Source: GCA-016700035 sp964454845
GTDB lineage: Bacteria > Patescibacteriota > Saccharimonadia > CAILAD01 > GCA-016700035
Reading direction: 5' to 3'
DNA length: 64,000 nt
Assembly (NCBI GenBank): GCA_964454845.1
Contig: CAYVVS010000003.1
Coordinates: 1 to 64,000, forward strand
This document shows, piece by piece, positions 26,027 through 36,087 of the stretch. Each line of letters begins with the position of its first letter. Positions within the stretch are counted from its first letter, which is position 1. Position numbers and translations under genes: made by a program. Under the pieces are notes generated by a model. The model ran no database searches and was not told where the DNA came from. It was given only the letters and a program-made list of their open reading frames with translations.

Positions 26027-28837
26027 ATGCACGATAAACTGATTATTCGCGGCGCTCGCGAGCATAATTTAAAGAATATTAACCTCGAAATTCCGAGGGA
26101 TAAACTCGTCACCATAACGGGGCTTTCAGGTTCCGGCAAGTCATCTTTAGCTTTCGATACGATTTATGCAGAGGGCCAGCGTCGATATGTTGAGTCACTC
26201 TCTGCTTATGCTCGACAGTTTTTGGGGCTCATGGAAAAGCCCGATGTTGATCAGATAGAAGGTCTCTCGCCGGCCATCTCGATTGATCAGAAATCGACCA
26301 GTCGTAACCCACGCTCGACAGTAGCGACTGTGACTGAAATCTACGATTATTTGCGTCTTTTATTCGCGCGCATTGGTATCCCGCACGATCCTAAAACTGG
26401 AGAGGTGCTGACCCGCCAAACACCTGCGCAAATTATTGAAGCCATTGAAGCGCATCCGCAGGGAACTCGCATTGTAATTATGGCTCCAGTTGTAAAGGGG
26501 AAAAAAGGTGAGCATCGTCACGTGCTAGCCGAGTTGCAGCGCGCTGGGTATCTGCGTGCGCGCATAGATGGAGATTTGGTGGATCTTGATGAAATTACCG
26601 AGCTCGAGAAGCAGAAAAAGCACACGGTTGACGTAATTGTTGATCGCTTGGTTGTGGAGCCAGAAAGTCACCAACGCTTGGCCGAAGCAGTTGAACAGGC
26701 GCTCAAGCTTGGTGAGGGTGTCTTGATTGTGCAGGAGCACGAGACCGAAAATGAGCAAGTGTATTCTGAGCACTACACCACGACCGATTCTGGCTTTTCG
26801 CTCTCCGAAATTGAACCTAGGCTGTTTTCATTCAACGCCCCTCACGGTGCCTGTTCAAACTGTACTGGGCTTGGGTCTTTGCGCGTAGTTGATTCTGAAC
26901 TCGTCATGCCAAATCAGCGCCTCAGTATTAATGAAGGTGCAATTCGTCCGTGGAGCCGCACAACCAGTCGAATGACTTGGTACACCAAGCTTATGGAGGC
27001 AGTTGCGGCTGTACATGGCTTCTCGCTCGATGAGCCGATTATGAACCTCACACATGAACAGCTCATGAACGTACTCTATGGTACTGGTGACGAAATTATC
27101 AAAGTGCCTGGTCCGGGCGGTCGTTCATATTCCACAACGTTTGAAGGCGTGATTCCAAACCTGGAGCGTCGCTATCGTGAAAGTGACAGTGATTTTGTGA
27201 AGGGCGAGATCGAGAAATATATGACGCATATGACTTGTCCGGTGTGTCGGGGCAAACGCCTGAAGCCAGAAGTTTTAGCTATCACAGTAAACGATTGCTC
27301 AATTGCCGATGTAACAGAGATGTCGGTGGAAAAGGCCCTCGGATATTTCACGGGGCTCACGCTTAACGCGACTGATACTAAGATTGCTAAACAGATCTTA
27401 AAAGAGATTTGCGAGCGATTAACGTTCTTAAACGATGTTGGTTTGAGCTATCTTACGCTGGATCGTTCAGCAAACACGCTGGCTGGCGGTGAGGCTCAGC
27501 GAATTAGGCTGGCGACACAAATTGGCAGCTCGCTTATGGGGGTACTCTACATTTTGGACGAACCCTCAATTGGCCTGCATCAACGTGACAATGATCGTCT
27601 CATCGATACCCTCCAAAGACTGAAGAGTTTAGGGAATACTGTCATTGTTGTTGAGCATGATGAAGATACAATCCGCGCTTCTGATTATGTGGTAGATATT
27701 GGCCCGGCCGCCGGTGTGCATGGTGGTGAAGTGGTGGCAGCTGGCACACCAGATGAAGTTGCTAAAGTGAAGGAATCAATCACTGGGCAGTATCTTTCAG
27801 GCACAAAAAAAATTGCGATGCCAACCAAGCGTCGTAAGGGTAACGGTAAGGCTCTCAAGATTATTGGCGCCTCCGAAAACAACTTGAAAAATGTCGATGT
27901 TGAGATTCCGCTCGGCAATATGACAGTAGTGTCAGGTGTTTCTGGTTCTGGAAAATCAAGCTTGGTAAACGATATTTTGGCACGCAAGCTGAGCCAGGAA
28001 TATCACCGCTCACAAGAGCCGGCCGGTAAGCATTCACGCATAGAAGGTACCGACAATTTGGATAAGGTGATTGATATCGACCAAAGCCCGATTGGCCGTA
28101 CTCCACGCTCCAACCCCGCTACTTACACCGGCGCATTTACAGATATTCGTGATTTATTTGCGCAGGTTCCTGAAGCAAAAATTCGTGGTTATGCAGCAGG
28201 GCGTTTTAGCTTCAACGTAAAGGGCGGGCGCTGCGAAACCTGTAAGGGCGACGGTATTATTAAGATCGAAATGCATTTTTTGCCAGATGTGTATGTCACT
28301 TGTGAGACTTGTCATGGTAAGCGATACAACCGCGAAGCCTTGGAGATAACCTATAAGGATAAGACGATTGCGGATGTTCTAGAGATGACAGTGGAAGAGG
28401 CGACTGAGTTTTTTGCAAATATTCCAACTATCTCCCGTAAGCTCGGCACGCTCAATGATGTTGGTTTGGGATATATTCACCTTGGGCAGCCTGCGACGAC
28501 ACTTTCGGGCGGTGAGGCGCAGCGTATTAAACTGGCATCGGAATTATCGCGCCGGGCAACAGGTAAAACACTCTATATCCTGGACGAGCCAACAACTGGA
28601 TTGCATTTTGAGGATGTAAATCGCTTGCTCGAAGTTTTGCATCAGTTGGTAGAAAAAGGCAACAGCGTACTCATTATCGAGCATAATTTAGACGTGATTA
28701 AATCGGCAGACTGGGTGATTGATCTTGGTCCCGAAGGTGGTTCTGGTGGAGGCACAATTGTTGCTGAAGGTACACCGGAAGAGATTGCGAAAGTAGCAGC
28801 GAGTCATACTGGACGCTATCTGAAGCGGCTCTTGTAG
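26027..28837 (+). CDS. uvrA: UvrABC system protein A
   Basis: A 936-aa excision-repair ATPase that recognises damage. Two Walker A motifs (GLSGSGKSSLAFDT and GVSGSGKSSLVND), two ABC signatures (LAGGEAQRIRLA and LSGGEAQRIKLA), and zinc modules with CSNCTG/CPVCRGKRL and CETCKGDG/CETCHGKRY. TATAAT lies at about 25962, giving a leader of roughly 60 bases. Confidence 0.98.
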   Translation: MHDKLIIRGAREHNLKNINLEIPRDKLVTITGLSGSGKSSLAFDTIYAEGQRRYVESLSAYARQFLGLMEKPDVDQIEGLSPAISIDQKSTSRNPRSTVATVTEIYDYLRLLFARIGIPHDPKTGEVLTRQTPAQIIEAIEAHPQGTRIVIMAPVVKGKKGEHRHVLAELQRAGYLRARIDGDLVDLDEITELEKQKKHTVDVIVDRLVVEPESHQRLAEAVEQALKLGEGVLIVQEHETENEQVYSEHYTTTDSGFSLSEIEPRLFSFNAPHGACSNCTGLGSLRVVDSELVMPNQRLSINEGAIRPWSRTTSRMTWYTKLMEAVAAVHGFSLDEPIMNLTHEQLMNVLYGTGDEIIKVPGPGGRSYSTTFEGVIPNLERRYRESDSDFVKGEIEKYMTHMTCPVCRGKRLKPEVLAITVNDCSIADVTEMSVEKALGYFTGLTLNATDTKIAKQILKEICERLTFLNDVGLSYLTLDRSANTLAGGEAQRIRLATQIGSSLMGVLYILDEPSIGLHQRDNDRLIDTLQRLKSLGNTVIVVEHDEDTIRASDYVVDIGPAAGVHGGEVVAAGTPDEVAKVKESITGQYLSGTKKIAMPTKRRKGNGKALKIIGASENNLKNVDVEIPLGNMTVVSGVSGSGKSSLVNDILARKLSQEYHRSQEPAGKHSRIEGTDNLDKVIDIDQSPIGRTPRSNPATYTGAFTDIRDLFAQVPEAKIRGYAAGRFSFNVKGGRCETCKGDGIIKIEMHFLPDVYVTCETCHGKRYNREALEITYKDKTIADVLEMTVEEATEFFANIPTISRKLGTLNDVGLGYIHLGQPATTLSGGEAQRIKLASELSRRATGKTLYILDEPTTGLHFEDVNRLLEVLHQLVEKGNSVLIIEHNLDVIKSADWVIDLGPEGGSGGGTIVAEGTPEEIAKVAASHTGRYLKRLL

Positions 28838-28882
28838 TTTTATATTTGCCAGATACATCCTCCTCGGGCTATCATAAGCTTA

Positions 28883-29260
28883 ATGGATAAGCCTGAAAAA
28901 CAGTCCCGCAAGATTTCTCCGCTCCTTCTAGCCTTGAGCTACTTGCTTGTGCTCCTGGCTGCGCAGCTTACATCTGTCTGGATTATTGGTAAGATTTTTC
29001 CGGCCGTACCTTGTGGCCCCTTTGCAGATCAGCCCTGTACTCCATATCCCACAACTGAAGGGCTTTTGCTAGGTGCTATTTTGCCGCTTATTTTCTTGCC
29101 TTTTGCTCTTATGCAGTTTAAGCAGATTGTTATGTATGCAGGCGCATTGGTTCCATATAAGAAGCTCTTAGTGCTCCTGATTTCTGCTGGTATTCTGATA
29201 ATTATGCTTTGGCATTTTATAGCCGGCCTCGGAGCTTTGTTGGGTCGGTGGTTCGGCTAG
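28883..29260 (+). CDS. Small multi-pass membrane protein
   Basis: A 125-aa protein with three transmembrane segments and an outside loop containing two cysteines (VPCGPFADQPCTPY). The -10-like TATCAT ends seven bases before the ATG, fitting the leaderless pattern. It overlaps the next gene by about 13 bases, so the two are probably expressed together. Confidence 0.6.
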   Translation: MDKPEKQSRKISPLLLALSYLLVLLAAQLTSVWIIGKIFPAVPCGPFADQPCTPYPTTEGLLLGAILPLIFLPFALMQFKQIVMYAGALVPYKKLLVLLISAGILIIMLWHFIAGLGALLGRWFG

Positions 29261-31338
29261 CGCGCAAGCCCCATAGGCACATTGGCCGCAGCAAGCTGCA
29301 TGCTGGCAGTCTGCCAAAAAGGCGGTTGGCCCTTGTTCTTGGGATTGGCTTGTTGCTTGTGGGGACGATTGCCACTCTGGTGACCTTTGCAAGTGCCGGC
29401 AGAGTCGATACCTTGGTGACGATTGGCGATGAGGCTGGTGGTTTTCATAACGCGTTAGTGGCAATAAACCCTGATAATGGCACAAAGGTTGGTGCTTTGA
29501 CTGCGCCCAATTTATCTAATCTAAGCGGTTGTTCCCCAACGCAGCCAAAGCCTTATCTGTACGACGTGACTGTTGATACGAATCGCGGAGTTGCACTTGC
29601 TGGCCTGAAGCCGTGTCAGGGTGGGCGTCTGAATGCCGGTCAGTCAATTGCCCTGTTTAATGTGGTCAATATGCGGTTTGACCGCTATCTTGATGGGCCA
29701 ACTGAGGGCGTGGCGGCTATACGTATTATCGATGCTGGTAGTTTTGCTGTTTTGAACTCTACAGGTGCCGAAGTTTGGGTTTATTCGAATGACGGAGGTG
29801 TGAGGCATAAAGTTGGACTTGGCGGGTCGGCTACTCGCTTTGGCGCGGCTTTTGGCAGCGTTATTGTGGTCTACGCCGATGGTACGGTGGATAAGATTAA
29901 TCCCGCTACCGGGGGCCGTGAAAGGTTAGCGAGTACTGGCCAGCCTTTCCCGCGGCAAGGAGGCATTGATGGCTTGCGCCTTTTGCAGGTCGGGGATAGT
30001 GCTTATGTACTGAGCCAAAGTGGGACTGCGCAATCTAGCCTAGTGGCTATTACCGGGCAGGGGCAGGTGCAGAGTTATGGCATGGGGAGTACTGCGACAA
30101 GCCTGGATGTAAATGCGAGCGGAGAAGCAATTATGGTAGCAACTGGATGTCCGACTGGTACGAATTGCGGGGATAACTCCAACCGCCTCTACGTCTTTCA
30201 GGTTGCTACTAAACAGTTTCAAAAAACTGCGCAGTTCGAATATCTTCCCTTACAGACATCACCTGCTCGTGTACGGTTCGATTCGGTTGGAGAAAAAATA
30301 TATTTTGACGGTGTTGTGACCGGTTCAAGTGGTGTAGGCCAGCGGTTTGTTTTTTCGTTGGAGCTGAATAGTACGCAGTTATTGTCGGCTCGGGTTGCGA
30401 TTCCGTCTTCATCTTGGCTGCCAGTAGGGGTAGACCCAGGGAGTATTAATCTTGGCTCGCAGACTCCGGCGGTAGATGTACCGGCTGATGTTCCGAAGGG
30501 GGGAGGTATCGGATCTGGAGGTATCGGATCTGCACCTGTCCCGCTGGATGAAATTGAACGATTGTTGGGAATGTCTATTGGAGAAATTGATTGGAGCAAA
30601 GTTACTGATGACCAGATTCGAGCCTTTGGCTATGATCCGGCAGAAGTGCGTCGCTACGTAGCTCAGCTCCAGCTACGGGCTGGCAGCTCAGCTACCATTG
30701 GTGATACTGAAACCATTACCTGTCGGCTGGGGTCAACAGCTGGCGCCGATCAGATTGCGGCAATCGAAAGCGTACTAGGCGTTTCTCTGTTGCAGTTTGA
30801 TTTTAGTCAAGTAACCGATGAGCAAATTCGAACCTTTGGCTATGATCCAGCAGAAGTACGTACTCTGATCTCGCAATACAAGCAAAATGCTGAGGCTATA
30901 AAGCAGGGCGGCGGTGACCCATGCGCAAATACTTACACGCAAGATGCTTTTGTAGTCAACCAAGGGTCTGATCAGGCAGCAGCGGCCAACGGTACGGTAA
31001 CCCAGGTGACAGCCCAGACAAAGTTTGATTTGTTTAATGGAGGTTGGCTGGTGAATCTCCGTTGGCAAGCACCAGGAGGTGCTCAAAAATTTCATATTTA
31101 TGGACGCGATGAAGGGGGTCATAAGTTTGAGCGGCAGCTGGCTTCGGTAAGTGGCTTGGAGCGTTCGGTAAAATTTGGTGGATTTAATCGAATTGCACTG
31201 CCAGCTCTGCATGATGCTGAATATACACTAGCGGTGGTTCCTGAACAGTCTGATGGCAAGCTGGGTGCTCCGACGGCTATCAAGACTCGTGTACGTTGCT
31301 ATGTTGTGTGGTGTCAGGCCACAGCAATTGCTAAATAA
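29248..31338 (+). CDS. Large surface protein, beta-propeller-like, with a duplicated C-terminal motif
   Basis: A protein of about 696 aa. GTG 29248 is preferred to TTG 29209 because the overlap with the upstream gene is smaller; neither has a clear ribosome-binding site. A positive tail and one transmembrane helix (LALVLGIGLLLVGTIATLV) lead to a repetitive beta-rich region resembling a propeller. Two helical repeats follow (IGEIDWSKVTDDQIRAFGYD and LLQFDFSQVTDEQIRTFGYD), then a fibronectin-like end. Probably displayed outside the cell. Confidence 0.65.
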   Translation: MVRLARKPHRHIGRSKLHAGSLPKRRLALVLGIGLLLVGTIATLVTFASAGRVDTLVTIGDEAGGFHNALVAINPDNGTKVGALTAPNLSNLSGCSPTQPKPYLYDVTVDTNRGVALAGLKPCQGGRLNAGQSIALFNVVNMRFDRYLDGPTEGVAAIRIIDAGSFAVLNSTGAEVWVYSNDGGVRHKVGLGGSATRFGAAFGSVIVVYADGTVDKINPATGGRERLASTGQPFPRQGGIDGLRLLQVGDSAYVLSQSGTAQSSLVAITGQGQVQSYGMGSTATSLDVNASGEAIMVATGCPTGTNCGDNSNRLYVFQVATKQFQKTAQFEYLPLQTSPARVRFDSVGEKIYFDGVVTGSSGVGQRFVFSLELNSTQLLSARVAIPSSSWLPVGVDPGSINLGSQTPAVDVPADVPKGGGIGSGGIGSAPVPLDEIERLLGMSIGEIDWSKVTDDQIRAFGYDPAEVRRYVAQLQLRAGSSATIGDTETITCRLGSTAGADQIAAIESVLGVSLLQFDFSQVTDEQIRTFGYDPAEVRTLISQYKQNAEAIKQGGGDPCANTYTQDAFVVNQGSDQAAAANGTVTQVTAQTKFDLFNGGWLVNLRWQAPGGAQKFHIYGRDEGGHKFERQLASVSGLERSVKFGGFNRIALPALHDAEYTLAVVPEQSDGKLGAPTAIKTRVRCYVVWCQATAIAK

Positions 31339-31378
31339 ATGACGACTCCTCCTAGTCGATTGCTGACTAGGAGGAGGT
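31336..31378 (-). terminator. Terminator of the GC-rich gene at 31402
   Basis: Reading the minus strand: CCTCCTCCTAGTC, loop, GACTAGGAGGAG, followed by a weak T-rich tail. It sits between convergent genes. Confidence 0.65.
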
Positions 31379-31401
31379 GCCCCGCTTTGGGCTGGATGAT
31401 G

Positions 31402-31686
31402 TCATGACTGGGCTTCCTTGCTGCTGCGGGGTCGTGACGGATGACAAAGATGTGACCTGAAGGCCTCTTCGTTGTTACGGATGATCTCGATGTCTTTCGC
31501 GCTCAGGCCGAACTCAGACCGGAGCGTGTGCTCGAGTTGGTTGGCTTCAGTCTGGAGAGCCTGGTCCGCAAAGCCACGTGAGTCCATCCGTTGCCAGACC
31601 CCCAGAAGCTGAGTGAGTGTCACGGTGAGCTCGGACTTACGGTTGAAGCGATCCAGAAAAGCTGGAACATCGTACATCGTTCGCAT
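31402..31686 (-). CDS. GC-rich orphan small protein
   Basis: A 94-aa, mostly helical protein (starts MRTMYDVPAFLDRFNRKSEL). GGGAGGTGAATC precedes the ATG. GC-rich codon use differs from uvrC and the surface protein on either side. No recognisable family; the heptad-like pattern in residues 40-80 suggests a helical bundle. A promoter is less clear here than for other cassette genes. Confidence 0.65.
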   Translation of the reverse strand: MRTMYDVPAFLDRFNRKSELTVTLTQLLGVWQRMDSRGFADQALQTEANQLEHTLRSEFGLSAKDIEIIRNNEEAFRSHLCHPSRPRSSKEAQS

Positions 31687-31788
31687 GATTCACCTCCCTT
31701 CGAAGGCGTAGTAGGTACAACTTGCGCGCAATGGTACAATAAAAACACACAAATAGCAAGCGAAATTATCGCACCAAAGAAAGTTGTC

Positions 31789-33246
31789 ATGCCAGCTCCA
31801 AAGCATTTACAGGATCGTTTAAAAGAATTGCCCGATAATCCGGGTGTGTATTTGTACAAAGACACAGCTGGGCATATTATCTACGTCGGCAAGGCTTCAA
31901 TCCTCAAACGGCGCGTGCGATCGTACTTTACGAAGAAGCATGCTGATATAAAAACGCCGATTTTAGTGAAGAACATTGCTAGCATCGATTGGATTGTGAC
32001 AGAGAGTGAAGTTGAAGCTCTGTTTTTGGAGGCTGAGCTTATTAAGCGGTACAAGCCGCTCTATAATGTGCGCGACAAGGATGATAAAAATTTCACCTAT
32101 ATAAAAGTAACGGTTCAAGAGGACTTTCCAAAAATTACGGTAGTACGCAGGCCTGCTGATGATAAGTCAAAATATTACGGCCCGTTTGTGTCATCAAGCA
32201 TGGTGCGTGAGGCACTTCGTTATTTACGGCGAATTTTCCCGTATTTTTCCAACTCTCGCATGGTGCAATCATCGGCTCTTGAGCATCAGATTGGGGTGGC
32301 ACCTAAGCCAGATGTCTCGCGCGAGGAGTATCGTACCAACATTCGTCGCCTCAGCTTAGTCTTAGAGGGGAAAAGTACAAAATTAGTTCACGAGCTTGAG
32401 AAGGCTATGGGCGCGGCTGCAAAAACCCAAAAGTATGAAGAGGCTGCAAACTTGCGAGATCAGTATATGGCGCTCAAGGGTCTTGCGCGTAAGAGTATTT
32501 TTGGCGCCCAAGAAGAATTTGATATTACGACAGACCAGGCGCTTACGGGGCTTGCCGAGCGCCTAGGCTTACCGACTGTGCCTCGCCGGATTGAGTGCTA
32601 TGACATTTCAAACTTTCAGGGTGGTGATGCGGTCTCTAGTATGGTGGTGTTTGTAAATGGTGCCCCGGCGCAACGTGAGTATCGTAAGTTTAAGATGCGC
32701 AGTAAGGGTCCAAATGACTTTGCTATGATGGCCGAAACGATGCAGCGTCGGTTCTCTGGGAGGCACACTGATTGGCCGAATCCGAACCTTATAATTATTG
32801 ACGGAGGTAAGGGACAGCTGACAGCAGCGACGGCTGTGCTCGATGAGCTAAAGATACATATTCCGACAGTCGGGTTAGCTAAGCGGCATGAAGAGATTGT
32901 GCAGCGTACCGGTGATGTAAAAAATTCGGCCAAAGTCGACACGTTTGAAGTTCGTGAAGAGGGTGATTTTAGGATTTTGGCACTTGATCACAAAAGTAAG
33001 TCATTGCAACTTTTGCAGCGAGTGCGCGACGAAGCGCACAGGTTTGCTGTGACGTATCACACATCGGTTCGAGACACCCGCACTAAGCAGAGTGTGCTTG
33101 ATACTATACCGGGCATTGGTCCAATTACTCGCAAGAAACTGATTCGACGCTTTGGGAGTGTGGTGGGGATTAAAGAAGCTTCATTGCAGGAGCTTAGCGA
33201 GGCAGTCGGTCCAAAGCTGGCGCGTATCATAAGAGAGAGGGTGTAA
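31789..33246 (+). CDS. uvrC: UvrABC system protein C
   Basis: The dual-incision nuclease of excision repair. GIY-YIG domain (NPGVYLYKDTAGHIIYVGKA), UVR domain (KTQKYEEAANLRDQY), RNase H-like domain (ECYDISNFQGGDAVSSMVVF, then LIIIDGGKGQL) and a C-terminal helix-hairpin-helix (IPGIGPITRKKLI). At 485 aa it is shorter than the usual 600. The frame is open upstream, but ATG 31789 is chosen because TACAAT at 31734-31739 places the transcript start after the earlier codons. Confidence 0.95.
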   Translation: MPAPKHLQDRLKELPDNPGVYLYKDTAGHIIYVGKASILKRRVRSYFTKKHADIKTPILVKNIASIDWIVTESEVEALFLEAELIKRYKPLYNVRDKDDKNFTYIKVTVQEDFPKITVVRRPADDKSKYYGPFVSSSMVREALRYLRRIFPYFSNSRMVQSSALEHQIGVAPKPDVSREEYRTNIRRLSLVLEGKSTKLVHELEKAMGAAAKTQKYEEAANLRDQYMALKGLARKSIFGAQEEFDITTDQALTGLAERLGLPTVPRRIECYDISNFQGGDAVSSMVVFVNGAPAQREYRKFKMRSKGPNDFAMMAETMQRRFSGRHTDWPNPNLIIIDGGKGQLTAATAVLDELKIHIPTVGLAKRHEEIVQRTGDVKNSAKVDTFEVREEGDFRILALDHKSKSLQLLQRVRDEAHRFAVTYHTSVRDTRTKQSVLDTIPGIGPITRKKLIRRFGSVVGIKEASLQELSEAVGPKLARIIRERV

Positions 33247-33247
33247 T

Positions 33248-33409
33248 ATGGCGCGAACAAAAAAATCACGGTTTGAAAAAGAGATTACCAAGGCTATGGC
33301 GCGCGACCGTAAGCGAGTGGCCGAGAAAAAAATGCGAGTAAGCGGGAAGGGAGTTTTCACGCTTGCGAGACTACAAGGCTCTTCTGGTGACTCGAAAAAA
33401 ACTCGATAA
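33248..33409 (+). CDS. Small basic protein, 53 aa
   Basis: ATG 33248 begins one base after the uvrC stop. The product is strongly basic and helical at the N-terminus (MARTKKSRFEKEITKAMARD) with a Ser/Lys-rich tail. No family recognised. The next promoter (TATAAT 33415-33420) begins right after its stop. Confidence 0.5.
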   Translation: MARTKKSRFEKEITKAMARDRKRVAEKKMRVSGKGVFTLARLQGSSGDSKKTR

Positions 33410-33430
33410 ACTGCTATAATAACCGCCGTT

Positions 33431-33796
33431 ATGTTGAAACGAATTTTGTTTTCTTGGCTCGTCAACATTGTTGGTCTATGGGTGTCGGCTCAGATCTTTG
33501 TTGGCAATATCACATATGATGAACGGATCGGAGTTTTGTTGGTTGCAGCACTGATTTTCGGTATCGTGAACGCGCTCATTCGTCCGCTAGTTGTACTGCT
33601 GAGCTTGCCGGCTATCATGTTGACGCTTGGGGTATTTATGTTGTTTGTGAATGCTGCCATGCTGTATATCACGAGCTTCCTTTACCCATCATTCCAAGTT
33701 AATAAATTCACCTCAGCCATTGGTGCAACCATTATTGTTTGGCTGACAAACTACTTGTTTACTGTGCTATTTTCACGCTCAAAGGAGGCAAATTAA
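33431..33796 (+). CDS. Phage holin family 4-like membrane protein
   Basis: A 121-aa protein with four transmembrane helices and the pattern FGIVNALIRPLVVLLSLPA, typical of the Phage_holin_4_2 family, which is widespread in cellular genomes and usually not phage-derived. TATAAT ends ten bases before the ATG. Its stop overlaps the secG start by one base. Confidence 0.85.
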   Translation: MLKRILFSWLVNIVGLWVSAQIFVGNITYDERIGVLLVAALIFGIVNALIRPLVVLLSLPAIMLTLGVFMLFVNAAMLYITSFLYPSFQVNKFTSAIGATIIVWLTNYLFTVLFSRSKEAN

Positions 33797-34014
33797 TGCT
33801 AGCGTTTCTTAATGTTCTTACCGTAATCTCAGCAATCCTTATCATTATAGTTGTATTGGTTCAGAATCAAGGGAGTGGCTTGGGTGACGCCTTTGGTGGG
33901 GGCGGTAATGTCTATCGTTCTAAGCGCGGCTTCGAAAAAGGTCTGTTCGTTTTCACCATCATTCTTGGCATCATATTCGTTGGTAGTATTTTGGCCAGAT
34001 TCTTGGTTGCTTAA
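33796..34014 (+). CDS. secG: Preprotein translocase subunit SecG
   Basis: A 72-aa protein with two transmembrane helices separated by NQGSGLGDAFGGGGNVYRSKRGFEK, the SecG signature region. AAGGAGG sits six bases before ATG 33796. It assists SecYE in protein export. Confidence 0.92.
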   Translation: MLAFLNVLTVISAILIIIVVLVQNQGSGLGDAFGGGGNVYRSKRGFEKGLFVFTIILGIIFVGSILARFLVA

Positions 34015-34055
34015 AGAAATTTTGTGATTATTTTCAGGATTGACTGGAAGGAGCT

Positions 34056-34909
34056 ATGAGTTCATATTTGTCATTTAGAATGCATCGCGCTCGGCGTAAG
34101 ATGACTCGACAAAGTAAGGTGCTAAGCACGTGGTTTGGCAATTATGTAGATCGCCACGTATATGGTGCTTGGCGGAAGTTGGGGCTCATGCGCTGGCAGT
34201 TTGCCGCATGGGTGCTGATTATCGTGATCAGTGTTTTTGGTATGTATCGTGGGTTTGCCAGTTTACAAAAACAGTGGTTGGTTGCGCAGCCTGTTGCTGG
34301 AGGTGTCTACCGTGAAGGTTTGGTGGGGCGAGTTCGACTTGTGAACCCGCTCTACATTGAAAACTCGGCTACTTCTGATGTCGCAGAACTTGTATTCTCG
34401 AAACTCATTCGAACCAGGGATGGTGTCTTTGTTGAAGGCGATTTGGCAAATAGTTGGGAAGTAGCTTCCGATAAGCGGACCTACACCTTGAAGTTGCGTG
34501 AGGATGCTCGCTGGCAGGATGGCGTGCCGGTTACCGCCGATGATGTGGTCTTTACTATTCAAGCCATTCAAAATCCAGATACGCGCTCAACTTTGGCAGC
34601 CAACTGGGAGAAGATTCAGGTTTCAGCAATTGATTCTCAGACGGTGCAATTTAAATTACCAGCAAGCTATAGTGGGTTTTGGACTGCTTTGGCGCAAGTC
34701 GGGATTTTGCCAAAGCATGCGCTCGATCAAATTCCTGCAAGTCAGCTGCGACTCACGAGCTTTAATCAGCAACCTATAGGGAGTGGTCCGTTCATCCTGG
34801 ATGATCTTGATATAGCCAGTGAAACCATAACACTGCGGCGGTATGAGGAGTATTTTAAGGGTGCGCCAAAGCTTGATGAGATAGAATTTCTTCAGGTGGA
34901 TGACACAGA
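34056..34909 (+). CDS. Oligopeptide-binding protein, SBP_bac_5 type (3' end in gap)
   Basis: The N-terminal 284 residues: a long basic cytoplasmic tail, one transmembrane helix (FAAWVLIIVISVFGMY) and the start of a family 5 solute-binding domain (LVNPLY, LANSWEVASDKRTYTLKLR, DGVPVTADDVVFT). Membrane anchoring by a helix rather than a lipid is notable. AAGGAG precedes the ATG. The rest lies in the gap. Confidence 0.85.
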
Positions 34910-35009
34910 NNNNNNNNNNNNNNNNNNNNNNNNNNNNNNNNNNNNNNNNNNNNNNNNNNNNNNNNNNNNNNNNNNNNNNNNNNNNNNNNNNNNNNNNNNN
35001 NNNNNNNNN
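34910..35009. other. Scaffold gap (100 N)
   Basis: The end of the peptide-binding protein and any following genes are missing here. tRNA-Leu begins one base after the gap's end. Confidence 0.99.
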
Positions 35010-35010
35010 T

Positions 35011-35097
35011 GCGGATGTGGTGGAATTGGTAGACACGCTGGCTTCAGGTGCCAGTGAGAGCAATCTCGTGAAGGTTCGAGTCCTTTCATCCGCACCA
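35011..35097 (+). tRNA. tRNA-Leu (CAG)
   Basis: A full class II cloverleaf with encoded CCA: acceptor GCGGATG/CATCCGC, anticodon stem CTGGC/GCCAG with loop TTCAGGT (anticodon CAG), a long variable arm and T loop GGTTCGAGTCC. The last 18 bases are repeated at 36497-36514, marking the ends of an inserted element. Confidence 0.95.
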
Positions 35098-35171
35098 AAT
35101 ATACTTATTTCGAACTAGCGAAATCGTCGCGATAGGCATGATGATTTTGGGAGCTTTGCGACTGAGTCTTT

Positions 35172-36074
35172 ATGACGCTCATAATAACCACACTTACCGA
35201 AGATTTGATCCTGCAATCCGCTGATCGTCGTATTTCTTATGTCACACAACCAGATAGGGGCGAAGATGGTCCTAAGTTTGAAATCGAACTTAGGGATGAC
35301 GAAACTTCGAAGGCAGTAGTGGTAGGCCATACTGCTTTGGCTGCCTATACCGGTTTGGCAACTCTACCTCGGAGTGAGATCTATACTCAGCTTGCGAACC
35401 GAAAGGCAGAAGAGATCGATTCGGGTCTGTGGCTCGCTGAAGTTATTGATCTTCAAATGCGAACAGGTATTCCTTTGCAAGAGTCTACATCCGATACGTT
35501 TCGAGTTTTGGATAGTAGAATTCCTATAGATGCAAAATCATTGACCATCATGCTAGCATCTTGGGAGTTAGACGACCTGCATATTTGGTCGCCACAGATA
35601 CTTTTGTTGGCAAATGCTGGTCAAGATTCTTTTGACTCCTTGCGTATAAACTTGGATAAGAAGATCGGTCACCTCACACTTATGTCCAAGCCTATCGAAG
35701 AGAGCGTGCAAGCAGATTTTAACAACCGGATACGTAAGTGCATGGATTTTGGAGGTAACGCCAGCTCGCTCGCACGGGTTATGTTGGAGACAACTCGACA
35801 GGCTGCTAAGTTTGATAACACAATCGGCGAGAACGTGAATATAACGTGCATTCCTCGGCGTCACGTTGTAACAGCCCAGAAGAATGAGAAATGGGAACTA
35901 GGTGGTGGCTCGATTAATAATGAATCGATGGCCTTCTCATTGTTTGAAAAGGGAAAGAAGACTTCTGCCGGTATAGCTTCGAGTCCCTACGTACTTATAG
36001 CAGGAAATATCATGGGCCAACTCAACATTGCCAACGGTGGTCGGGTCCTAGTCAATATGGCTAAAGATCTTTAG
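35172..36074 (+). CDS. Uncharacterised protein, possibly Ntn-hydrolase/proteasome-like fold
   Basis: A 300-aa protein. The start MTLIITTLTEDLILQSADRR resembles the first strands of proteasome-type Ntn-hydrolases, where a Thr follows the initiator Met. This is a pattern impression, not proof. No transmembrane segment. It is cargo of the tRNA-Leu element. No good ribosome-binding site precedes the ATG. Confidence 0.55.
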   Translation: MTLIITTLTEDLILQSADRRISYVTQPDRGEDGPKFEIELRDDETSKAVVVGHTALAAYTGLATLPRSEIYTQLANRKAEEIDSGLWLAEVIDLQMRTGIPLQESTSDTFRVLDSRIPIDAKSLTIMLASWELDDLHIWSPQILLLANAGQDSFDSLRINLDKKIGHLTLMSKPIEESVQADFNNRIRKCMDFGGNASSLARVMLETTRQAAKFDNTIGENVNITCIPRRHVVTAQKNEKWELGGGSINNESMAFSLFEKGKKTSAGIASSPYVLIAGNIMGQLNIANGGRVLVNMAKDL

Positions 36075-36087
36075 CTTAAGATAGATC

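Noticed and set aside
33431..33796. Prophage remnant suggested by the holin-like gene
   Set aside because: Phage_holin_4_2-type proteins are common chromosomal membrane proteins. No other phage genes are nearby and the gene sits between uvrC and secG with native promoter style.
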